From: Mytilus trossulus
Lineage: Eukaryota; Mollusca; Bivalvia; Mytilida; Mytilidae
Assembly (NCBI RefSeq): GCF_036588685.1
Contig: NC_086378.1
Span: 17,833,578 to 17,897,577, forward strand
DNA length: 64,000 bases
Direction: 5' to 3'
Both the position numbers and the translations under genes were made by a program. This document shows, piece by piece, positions 44,650 through 54,504 of the stretch; position 1 is the stretch's first letter; every line of letters starts with the position of its first letter. The notes under the pieces were generated by a model that saw only the letters and a program-made list of their open reading frames with translations, ran no database searches and was not told the origin of the DNA.

Positions 44650-47600
44650 GTAAGTAAAATATTCCAGGTAAATGTTATAACTTTCATTTAAATCACACAG
44701 GTTGGTCTTGTTTGTTTAGATTAAAAAGTGTGATCATTTTTTAACCTTCTGCATCATCTTTTATATCTTGATGTTTTATAGTGGATTGTCATAGCATTCG
44801 TTTTTTTTTGTATTCTAATAAACTCGTCATAGAGACCAGGATAGAAAATTGGTATATATATATGCGCTAAAATCTAAAACAGTATTCAGAAATTAGTTTA
44901 TATAATATTTTATACAAGAAAATAAAGCATAAAAACATTTTAGGAAAAAGTATTTATATAATCGTTCAATGGATTATATAAATGCATATTTAGTTTAATA
45001 AACTGCATGAAATTTAAGTATAATTGCTTAATTATGTTAATCGCAAGGTGTCTTTATGCACAACTTATACGATATCACGTTTCAAACACTTAAACGTTTA
45101 AAAATAAAATACAATATGTGTAGGAAATTTTATCAAAATGTTGCATGATCGAGATCAGAATGTGAAAAAAATGGCAAAACTACACATTTGTGATTTCTTC
45201 ATATTTGAAACTAATCAAGTATAGTTATCAAAGGTACCAGGATTCCAACCAAAACAAATGCGGTTTTTATTTGCTTCCCAGTTTAGTAGATTAGTTGTTT
45301 GTTCACACATTCTACACATATATCATTAACCTTTATTAAAAAGGGCAGACCAAAAATTATGTTACTGTGGATTTCTATACATTATCATAACCCAGCTTGG
45401 TGCTAACTGTGGGTGAATTATTCGCATGAAATAACATTAAAAAGGGCAGACCAAAAATTATGTAACTGTGGATTTCTATACATTATCATAACCCAGCTTG
45501 GTGCTAACTGTGGGTGAATTATTCGCATGAAATAACATTAAAAAGGGCAGACCAAAAATTATGTAACTGTGGATTTCTATACATTATCATAACCTTGCTT
45601 GGTGCTAACTGTGGGTGAATTATTCCTGTGAAATAACATCAAATATGATAGGGTAGTAAACATTAGCTCCTAAAAATTACTTTTTTCTTTTTCAGTTGAT
45701 AGGCCTCGTTCTGCTTGTCGTTGGACTTATTGCAAAGTTCGGTGAAAGTCTGTTTAAGAGTTATTATGAAAGCATTATAGCAAGTTTAGAAGATTCACTG
45801 TCCAAAGCTGGATACGGTGATGTTACATTGGACTTCAGCTTATCGGAACTTGCTGGAAGTCTCCCAATAGCTTTAATAGTATCTGGAGTTATAATCGTCA
45901 TCATTACCTTTGTAGCAGTTATTGGAGCTGTTAAGAAAGCTAAATGTCTTCTGTTGATCTACAGCGTTGTGATGTTTGTGATTATTGCTGCACAGGTTCT
46001 AGCTATGGGAATGTTTTATTGGAAACCTGAAATGGTAAGTCTATATTATGAAATAAGTTTATAAAAATAAGAAGATGTCGTATGATTGACGATGATACTA
46101 GCAACTTTGGTCACCGTACGACCTCCTAGAAGGAGCGAAACCCATACCACAGAGCAAGCTATATCATGCCCCAAAATAACAAATGTAAAACAATTTCAAC
46201 GCGAAAACTTACTGCCTGATTAAAGTACAAAATAATAAACTAAAACGAAATATTATATAAAGCAACAGATGAATTAGAGGCTCGTGACTATAAAGACAGG
46301 ATGTGGCGGGGTTAAACTTGTGTGGTGGCACCCAACCTGAAAGAATAGTATTGCAGCACAACGTTAGACGCAAACTTAAAAGTTGAGCAGGGCTGAACTT
46401 CTTGATATATACGAACCACAAATGCAACTAAGGGACGCCATCAAATAGTTTGGGGAGGGGTAAAATTGCTGAGGGCTGAACTTCTTGATATATACGAACC
46501 ACAAATGCAACTAAGGGACGCCACCAAATAGTTTGGGGAGGGATACAATTGCTGCAAGTTTTGTTTATTTGACATCGATTTTGACATAGATCCATATTGG
46601 GCAATCAATTTTTCTGGATCAGTAAGATAAGAGGGGGTGGGTCAGTAAAAAAAACTAAGTGATTTTTTTTTATCCTACATTAAACTTTTGATGTCGTCCA
46701 TTACTAAAAACAAAAAGACACAAAATGCAGATCTGAGAGTATCGCATGACCTCGTGCAATGCCAACATACGAGTTAAAGTTCAAATACGAGCCAATTATG
46801 ACGCCTCTTGTCGAATCAGCACAAACACCCTCCACTATACTTAATCCCTGGACATTTTTGGTTAACAGTGTAACCCCTTAAGATTCATAGCAGGTATATT
46901 TTAATGTAATGTAAAATACTAAATACTAATATGTTACTATGTTTAAAACTTCAGATAACAGCACCTGTCAAAGATTCGTTAAACTCTACAATACAGTCAG
47001 ATTTTGCTGGGTTAAATGGAACTAATGTTGTATCAATAGGATGGAATTTTGTTAATCAAAAGGTAGGTAATGTTCTGGTAATGTTCTCAACATCTTCATT
47101 TACAGTACGATTGTAAACTACTTATATATGCAATATAAGGTTATTTAGTATTGTATTAAGAATTTAGTCTTAAGTCATGGACTAGACAAAAAATGACAAA
47201 ACCACTTAAGAAACGTTAAAGAACTATATGACAAAAAATAAGAAGCCTCCTAATATATCTTTGGTCATCTTTACTTATGGGATTTGAAACTTAGTGGTTT
47301 GTTTAAAAATTCTCAAATATACACGTACAATTTAGAAAGTTTTGATATATTTAATCATAGATATAGGAAGATGTGGTGTGAGTGCCAATGAGACAACTCT
47401 CCATCCAAATAACAATTTAAAAATTAAACCATTATAGGTTAAAGTACGGCATGTCAGCATTGATTCTCAGACTACTGATCTGATGATGACCTTTGGAGAA
47501 TTTACACAAAAAGCACATATTTTCAAAACTATCATTTCGTATGATAATATTTGCAATGTGTTATGAATTTTAATTTGAATAAGATCAAAAATTATTCATT

Positions 47601-49675
47601 GTGGAGGACAATTGGAGCATGTTTAATGAATTGCTTGCATGCAAAAGCGTACATATGTTATGGTAGTATCATAGTAGCATATGAATGTACAAAAAGCATT
47701 TAAAAAGACTGTTATACAATGATAGGATATAACCAAAGAAAAATTGAAGGGTCAATATGCTGGTTTTTGAGATATAAGTAATTGAAAATTTGGCGGGAAA
47801 TAATTCTCTTTTAATTTTTCATATATTTAACATTGACATCTTTGCTTCTGAAAAGAAAAGTAGGGGTTGATGGGCAAATTTTTTAAATGAAACTACATGG
47901 ATGAAACCAGAAGATTCCGAATATCTGGCCAAAATTCTAAAACAAGAGAAGCGAACATCCTTAAAAAATATCCTTTCATTACACTGTGACGTTCTTGTTA
48001 TTATTAAACTAAAATAAGTGATAACAAACACATTTTTTTAACATTTTAGTTTCAATGTTGTGGAATAGACAACTATTATGATTTCTCAGAAGCGACAAAT
48101 TGGGTGAAAAATTTGTCAAGTGGAGCACTAGTGACACCACTCAGCTGCTGTAAAACGTTACCTTCTTCTGCTGATCTTTCATGTGCTCAGAGTCCTTTAT
48201 CAACAAGCACCAACAATTATAATACGGTATATATAGCATTAGCATTATTAATTTTACAATGAGGATTTAAATTAAAGACTTAAAAAAAGTGGAGGTTTAA
48301 TTGTTTGTGCTGACTTTACCTAAAATAATGTAGTGGAGAGAACAATTAGATAAAAGAATAAAACCTAAACACAGGCTTACTATATCATGATTTCTAAATG
48401 TCATAATAAAATAGAAATAGCTCAGATAATATGTATGACTAAAAAGAGGCATGACGTTGCATCATCAAGAATCATGATATATACGACACCAAGTGTAATG
48501 CACCAGAAGCGAATTTCGACAATATATGTATTTCCATTGATGCTCGCGGCCAAATCAAATTATTTGACCGTCCAAAATCTGAAAGAAATGTTGAAGAGCA
48601 GATAAAACCGAAAAAGACATAGTAAAGCCAAATCTGTGAATATCACAAATCGTGTATACAGTTGTTGGAGCTGTTGGATAAACTTACACAGAGCCAATGG
48701 TGTATAAACACGTGAATCAACAGTAATGTTTACGTTATGAGAATGCAATCGCTAGATAACGAAAATGCTACTAATTCCAACTTAGATGTTAATTTTTTTT
48801 TTAATAATTTAAACGAAATTAAACAAAGCGAAACCAGATGCAATATTTAACTTAAATCAAAACGATTTCTTTTGTAATTTTCGCTCGATTTATTTATCAC
48901 AATTTTTGCAGGGTTGTTTTGATGAAATATGGGATCTTGCTCTTGGCAATGTCGCAATCACAGCATCAATAATATCAGTATGTTTAGTTATGCAGGTATG
49001 TATGAGAGGAAAAGTGTATTTAAGATGAAGGTTAATTTCCACTCAATTTATTTCACACCAGCGGTAAAAAACAAGTATCTAAATCTTTACTAAAATGTAC
49101 AATACTACAATTTCATGTTAACAACATGTTGTCGTATGTCTATAATTATATAACCCAAATATAAATGTGCAATAAGGAATAAAATTGCTGTCAATATGAT
49201 AGATGATGAGTTTTTAAGAAAATAAATGTTCTTGACATTTTCATATCAAAAATTTAAAAACACAATATTTGTTTTTATCATGCTTCTTCTGTTTCAAAAT
49301 TTTGCAATATTTTGAAACTGTCTCATCTATGTAATCTTTAAAGCAATGCCCTTTCAAATATTTTATTTAGACTCTTCGAAATTCAATTCCACTAGTTTTT
49401 GTCTACTTACGGATGTTGAAGCCGTGCAATTGCAGAACCGATTTTTTTATTTTCTTAAACTTTTCAGTCTAAAAACAAAAATGACTTTTAAATCTGTATT
49501 TTTGCCTTAGAAATTGCCTAAACTTTTGTGTTTATTTTAATATTCACAGCTGCTTATTTTATTTTTGCTCATTTTTTAATATTTCATTTTTTTTATTTTT
49601 CAGATTATATTTTTCCTTGTTGCTTTATGTATGTATTCAGACAACAGCCAAAACAAAGTCAAACCGAAAGGATGA
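44590..49675 (+). CDS. tetraspanin B, 6 exons, 279 residues
   Basis: Exons 44590-44649, 45696-46034, 46955-47062, 48050-48226, 48912-48995, 49604-49675, all phase 0 with GT-AG introns. It has four TM segments as in tetraspanin A. The large loop carries FQCCG, LSCC, LSC and GC, six cysteines. The small loop shares LDFSLSEL(A)G with A. Here the N-terminus is MGC, giving the juxtamembrane cysteine (palmitoylation site in the family) that A lacks. The C-tail is short and basic (YSDNSQNKVKPKG). Sequence similarity to A is highest in exons 2, 3 and 5. The first-exon ATG follows a possible acceptor (CTTCTTGCAG, ending 44565), so a non-coding 5' exon may lie upstream. Introns carry a 101-bp triplication and a TIR element. 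Role: membrane microdomain organiser; partners unknown. Confidence 0.9.
45335..45640 (+). repeat. 101-bp direct triplication in tetraspanin B intron 1
   Basis: Units start at 45335, 45436 and 45537 (ATTAAAAAGGGCAGACC), nearly identical. Small changes (GTTACTG/GTAACTG, CCCAGC/CCTTGC) accumulate toward the outer copies. Confidence 0.94.
45696..46034 (+). CDS. tetraspanin B exon 2
   Basis: 339 nt, 113 residues. Rest of TM1, small loop (KSYYESIIASLEDSLSKAGY), TM2 and TM3, ending FYWKPEM. Acceptor TTTCAG, donor AATG|GTAAGT. Confidence 0.93.
46066..46150 (-). repeat. tail-X dispersed repeat fragment, inverse
   Basis: AAGAAGATGTCGTATGATTG, GGTCACCGTACGACC gives, on the minus strand, the GGTCGTACGGTGACC core of the family. 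Confidence 0.6.
46391..46705. mobile_element. TIR element related to 30994-31211, with an internal tandem duplication
   Basis: AAGGGACGCCATCAAATAG at the left and CTTTTGATGTCGTCC at the right, with GAGGGGGTGGGTCAGTAAAA shared with the earlier element's interior. The left end is duplicated: about 78 bp from CTGAACTTCTTGATATATAC occurs at 46391 and again near 46471. It lies in tetraspanin B intron 2. Confidence 0.7.
46955..47062 (+). CDS. tetraspanin B exon 3
   Basis: 108 nt, 36 residues: ITAPVKDSLNSTIQSDFAGL, then NGTNVVSIGWNFVNQK. Acceptor CTTCAG, donor AAAG|GTAGGT. Confidence 0.93.
47365..47500 (-). repeat. tail-X dispersed repeat, inverse, in tetraspanin B intron 3
   Basis: AGGAAGATGTGGTGTGAGTG, CCAATGAGACAACTCTCC, then GGTTAAAGTACGGC: the minus-strand form of the family's 3' half. 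Confidence 0.7.
48050..48226 (+). CDS. tetraspanin B exon 4 (CCG motif)
   Basis: 177 nt, 59 residues. FQCCGIDNYYDF, TPLSCC, LSCAQSPLST. Acceptor ATTTTAG, donor TACG|GTATAT. Confidence 0.93.
48912..48995 (+). CDS. tetraspanin B exon 5
   Basis: 84 nt, 28 residues: GCFDEIWDLALGNVAI, TASIISVCLVMQ. Acceptor TTGCAG, donor GCAG|GTATGT. Confidence 0.93.
49604..49675 (+). CDS. tetraspanin B exon 6
   Basis: 72 nt including TGA: IIFFLVALCMYSDNSQNKVK, PKG. End of TM4 and a short basic tail, 21 residues shorter than A's. Confidence 0.9.
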   Translation: MIFFLVALCMYSDNSQNKVKPKG

Positions 49676-49800
49676 TACTGTGACTCGAACTGACTTATAT
49701 AGAAGCAATTGATTCGCTTATTATAATATATAATTGACTAATGCTAAAGCATTATATGCAGCGGATGAAAACTGGGTTCTGCACTTTATCTATAGGACAT

Positions 49801-49806
49801 AATAAA
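49801..49806 (+). terminator. polyadenylation signal candidate, tetraspanin B
   Basis: AATAAA 126 bases after the stop. A second one follows at about 49865. Confidence 0.45.
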
Positions 49807-49869
49807 TGTGCCTTCAGGATATAAAAAAAAATGATGATGGATTCAAGGAGAGTTCGCATATTGAAATAA

Positions 49870-50499
49870 AAATAATGAAGACTTAAAAAAACAGCAAAAA
49901 TCATTCATCTTGGTCCACTCAACATACTTCATGGATTCGCCCCTGCAAAATGCAACTAAATAAGACAAAAGTTAATTGTCATTTTTGAAGAGTGCAAAGT
50001 ATTCTTCACTGACATCAAATATAACGAATCAGTGAACAAACGTAACTTAGTTGACTTTTCTGTTTTAACATTATGAAACTTTTCTAAAAGTATCATGTCA
50101 AAAATGTCGTATTCAATGCAACTGTTGTGACTGTAATTGTTTTAAAAACTTTTTTCACAATTGAAAGTCTTTGTTTTATACAGTCAAATTTAATCTAAAC
50201 TATTTTCTTCTTTTTTATGAAAAGTTTAAAATACATTCTGGAAGTATGCATGGTCCGTTTTGTCTTATTATATTACAAAGCCGTTAATTGTTATTGTAAT
50301 TATGTATTTAGTCCTCAGCCCACTGTAGTGTTGTCTGCTGGCAGACAAGTAGTACGTTGAGTAAACATTAGTGTTTGTTAATTATATAAGAAATAAAAGT
50401 TGTTGACGTCACATATTGATTTTTGTGTACTCAATGAGAACTGCTTGCTCGAGAATGAAAACTTTAAAGACAGTAACCACCACACAGCTATTCATGTAA
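49870..50499. other. intergenic, no feature recognised
   Basis: AT-rich. No frame, repeat or RNA that I can support. Confidence 0.4.
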
Positions 50500-50740
50500 C
50501 TATTATTGTGAAGAAAAGGCTAAAGATATAAATTGTTAAAATGGACATTCAAACTCATAAGTCGAAAATAAACTGACCACGCCATGGCTAAACAAGAAAA
50601 AGTCCAGCAGGAAGAATATTGTTAATATGTGAAACACAACACAAAACCAAAGACTGGGCAACACGAACATCACAACAACCTTGAACTGGGGATGATCTCA
50701 GGTGCTCCGGAAGTGTAAGCTGCAGATCATGTCCATATTT
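50500..50740 (+). repeat. Z dispersed repeat
   Basis: CAAACTCATAAGTCGAAAAT, AAACTGACCACGCCATGGCT and AAGAAAAAG match 35920-35990 in tetraspanin A intron 3 (CAAACTCATAAATCAAAAAT, CAACGTCATGGCTAAAAATG). The later GGTGCTCCGGA part matches 26630. Confidence 0.75.
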
Positions 50741-51659
50741 TCATCACCTAACAATTTGCAGTCTGTCCGAATGTAAAATTGTTTCTGCATTTGTGAGATT
50801 CGTTTTCTGTAGAGTTAAATGTTGGTCTCTTCTTATTTTTTTTAAACCATGACTGGTTGTCTTTCTTCTTCGACTTGTGATTTCTGTTTTTGTTAGCTGT
50901 ATATTGTATTGTCTTTTGGGTGAAGCTCTAGGACATTTGAATTGCACGAGATTTCATTTGATTTCCGATTTTAATCTGCGATTTAAAAATTAACAATATA
51001 ACCTTCATGTAATTTTGACATAAATTAATTGCAGTATATTTTTTAAGCTATTAAGACTTGTGGTCAAAAGTGGTTACACAAACGAATAATATACTGATTA
51101 GTTGATTTTTATTAGTGTTCAATGGCAAATATTCCATGTTTGTTCAGGACAATTCTGGTATGAAGTATTCAATGGATCTAAGGAGGCAGTACAAAGGAAT
51201 GGCTTAGAATGGTTTCGCTATACTGAGTAGTTGTGAATTCAATGTTCAAGATAAATGTCATTTGTTAGAAGTGATGAATATAGCTTCAAGTATGATAAGA
51301 TGTTAAAATCTGTCATTTACCAGAGGTACTTTGAAATGTGTAATTGGATATGTGAACTGTTTACATGATCAATTGCTGTATGCCAATAGTTGTCCTTATA
51401 CTTTGCTGTGGTCAACTAAAAATGTTATACACACATGGATCCAGAACAAGGTGTAATAGCTTTCCTAAGAGGCTGAATCGCTCACCTGTAAAAATAAATC
51501 TTGAATTGTTTATATTTGATATTTAGTTTTTCAGCCCTTAATTTATCATGATGAAAGACACTCTCCCCCAATTTACATCAAAAAAGTTATAAGGAGTCAT
51601 CCAATGGTTTTAATCATGTCAGCATTTTTGTCAAGCTTGTTTTGCTCATCAGTAGTCAG
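50741..51659. other. intergenic, no gene recognised
   Basis: A 67-codon minus frame at 50744-50947 is Lys/Arg/Thr-rich, without a domain. Near 51465 sequence of the type GAGGCTGAATCGCTCACCTG starts another probable interspersed element. Confidence 0.35.
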
Positions 51660-51735
51660 CTGGGAAGTTGTTACTACTCTTTGGCTGGGTTGCTGTCTCT
51701 GTGACATATTCCCCATTTCCATTCTTAATTTTATC
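51660..51735 (+). repeat. Y-family 3' end, short truncated copy
   Basis: TTTGGCTGGGTTGCTGTCTC, then CATATTCCCCATTTCCATTC, ending TTAATTTTAT, matches the last about 70 bases of 3000-3330. Confidence 0.75.
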
Positions 51736-53734
51736 ATAATAGACCATGAGTGTATTTAGATCTTCAAACTCCAGGAGTTTTAGATTTTCTCTATCTGTTA
51801 TAATACGTGTTGTTTTCAAGATCAGAGTCCAGTGCCACTCCAGTCATGTGTTTTAACATCCATAGAATGTTCTACTTTGAGCCATTGCAGCTATTATGGT
51901 TAATTTACAGGAACAATAAATACGACCTTCATACTAGATACCCTAAGGATCATACTGTTCAAATGTGTATGAAATCAGTAAAGTAGTCCAATGGAGAATT
52001 TTTCCATATTTTTTGGCAAGATGATCAGCTACTAGGATTAAAGACAGTGATGATGCCAAGTGAAGGCTATGGCTCACCTGGCACTATGTGAGGCAAAAAT
52101 GCTATGGCAGCAATGAGTTTGTCTTAGATGAATGTAGTGAACAATACTTTATGAGAAGCAATGCCTGCCAAAAAACTAGTAAATCTCTTAGAAATTGAAA
52201 TTTCTTGTCAGTAATTTCTAACTCTCACTTCATACATGTCATATATAAGACTTCATAAATAGACCAATTTTTATTGGTAGCTGAAAGCAGAGAACAACAA
52301 ATCAAAAGAACTAACTGAATGAAATTCCATGTTACTAGATGTTTATTATAAAATTTATGCTGTCTTCTTTTTGACACAAGTGGAGATGTGTCTCATTGGC
52401 AATCATACCACATTTTCTCATTTTTTATCATGTTTATGTTATTCAAAAAACTTTTGTGTATCTTTATTGACATGTGTTTTTTTGTTTGCACACAGACTAT
52501 AACTTGAATATGTCTTGGTAGAACATTTTATGATATTTTAAGATACATTTTATTTAAAATTCCTTTATATGATAAGTATATTCTAAACAGTAATGTATAA
52601 CAAAGTAAGTAAATGCATATGACTGTATACATGTACAGTCATGACAGTATCAGAACTAAGACCTAAAATAAACTAAAATTCTTGTATAACATACACAATG
52701 TCAACTGTTAAATATCAATGCATGCAAGATTGTCATTTGAAAATTAATACAAATTGAAAAGATATTTTAGAATCATTGTTTTTAAAATTCTTTATATGGT
52801 CAAATACAATCTAGACCAATTTCAATTATTACTATACTTGATCTCATATACTGTATCATGTATATCAGGGTATTTTCTAAATTTGATTTCAAGAAAAAAT
52901 ATTCTTTCTTATAATCAGAGAACTTTCTCAGAAAGTAGTACAACGTAGTTCAAAGGTTTTGAGTCCTGACCACCCAAATTTTACAAACATGACAAAGCCA
53001 AAGGCCCAACACAATTTTGGTATTTTGCAATAGAAATAATTCCTTTTTTGATGCCCTGCAGTTTTTCTTTACAGACCATCATGACAAAAAAGATTTTGAG
53101 AACTTTGCTTCAAGTAATGAATAGAACGGCAAAAAACACATATTTTTCATTCTGATCAAAGGCCAAAAGATTTGTTTCTCCGTTATTGATACATTGTATA
53201 TGAGCCGTCAAACATGTCAAAGTAATTTTATAATCATGATTATGTTTTCCAATTTTTTAAATGATATATAATATTTCTAAATTTAAGCCCTATCTATGAT
53301 ATCAGAGGACATATTGATATTTGGTCTGTCAATCATTGTTAATACCTTCCTTTGTCAAACCCATTAATGGTTGAAGTTTTGGTTAAAGGCAATTTACCAC
53401 TAAATTTCAGTCATTAAGTGTACAGTGGCCACATACATGTACATGTATGCTTGTTCTTATTTAGTTCAAAAATGAAATGTAGATTTCATAAATAACTGAT
53501 ACCAAAAGTTTTTACTCTACAGAATACTTCAAATTCAAAACAAGTCAGTATTAGTAGTATCTTATGTGTGTAAAAACATGAAAAAAAGAAAAACATTGAT
53601 TATGATAAACAAAACATGCAAAAGGATATACAATGTAACTTTGTTATATATATCATACTGCTTACTATGACCTGCCATATATCTATAAATACATTATAAA
53701 AATCTACATCTGTAAATTGAACGAGTTTGATGAT
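51736..53734. other. downstream region of parvin; no gene recognised
   Basis: About 51775-52095 ends GGCTCACCTGGCAC and may pair with the CGCTCACCTG start near 51490 as one repeat. 52378-52425 is a short tail-X 3' end (GTCTCATTGGCAATCATACC). The remainder is AT-rich without features. Confidence 0.4.
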
Positions 53735-53740
53735 TTTATT
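53735..53740 (-). terminator. polyadenylation signal candidate, parvin
   Basis: TTTATT on the plus strand is AATAAA for the minus-strand gene, 69 bases past its stop codon. Confidence 0.45.
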
Positions 53741-53808
53741 GCACATATTATAACTAAGCTTTTAGCACGGTGGATATACTGATTCTGCTTCCAGCATTCT
53801 ATGAATGT

Positions 53809-54504
53809 TTATGCACCTTGACCTTTGTACTTTGTGAATATATTGTACAATACTCGGAGGGTTGATTTCAGATCTTGATTGACCACATCTTCTGGTCTGG
53901 CCTTTGGTCTCGGAAGACCTGCATCCTGCATTAAATCAAACGCAAACTGTACATTATGCACCTTTTGATCAAACGTTGATGCGGTTTGGTGGTAGTCATA
54001 TAAAGGAACAAAATATCCTTCTAATAAACCCATCAATAAAACCAGGTAAACTCCATCATGAAATTGCGCTTCTAAATCGGCCACTTCAAAGTTAATCTTC
54101 AATAACTGTTTGTTGACAAATGTAACCAATGTTTTCTTTACAAGATTAAGTTTGTCAGGTGCATGATCGAATAAAGTATCAAACGCATCACGCTCAAATC
54201 TTGCTCCAATATCATCGTTTATCGTAGTGATATCTTCTACTACTCTCTTGGTCTGGAGTATGCCATCTCTCTTTGTTACAACGATTAAATTGACAGACAC
54301 GTTATCAGGCATTCTGATAGGTGCTCTATAATGTCTTGCTAAGGTAACTAACAAATGAAGGATGGCAACGAGATTCTTTGAATGAACTTTATCAACAGAC
54401 CACCTGACTTGATTCCATTGTAACTGTAACAATCTGTTTATTACTGAGAGTATTATCTGTAACTTCTGTTTCTGTCCTTGTTCTGACTGGGTTACTTCTG
54501 GTAC
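53809..54504 (-). CDS. PARVA: parvin exon 2 (end of CH1, linker, CH2)
   Basis: 696 nt, in phase 0, encoding residues 135-365. It is uninterrupted even though CH1/CH2 are split by many introns in vertebrates. Acceptor TTTTAG at 54505-54506. Confidence 0.95.
   Translation of the reverse strand, partial: VPEVTQSEQGQKQKLQIILSVINRLLQLQWNQVRWSVDKVHSKNLVAILHLLVTLARHYRAPIRMPDNVSVNLIVVTKRDGILQTKRVVEDITTINDDIGARFERDAFDTLFDHAPDKLNLVKKTLVTFVNKQLLKINFEVADLEAQFHDGVYLVLLMGLLEGYFVPLYDYHQTASTFDQKVHNVQFAFDLMQDAGLPRPKARPEDVVNQDLKSTLRVLYNIFTKYKGQGA

Noticed and set aside
53904-54095. Plus-strand frame opposite parvin
   Set aside because: Antisense shadow of the strongly conserved CH2 coding sequence.
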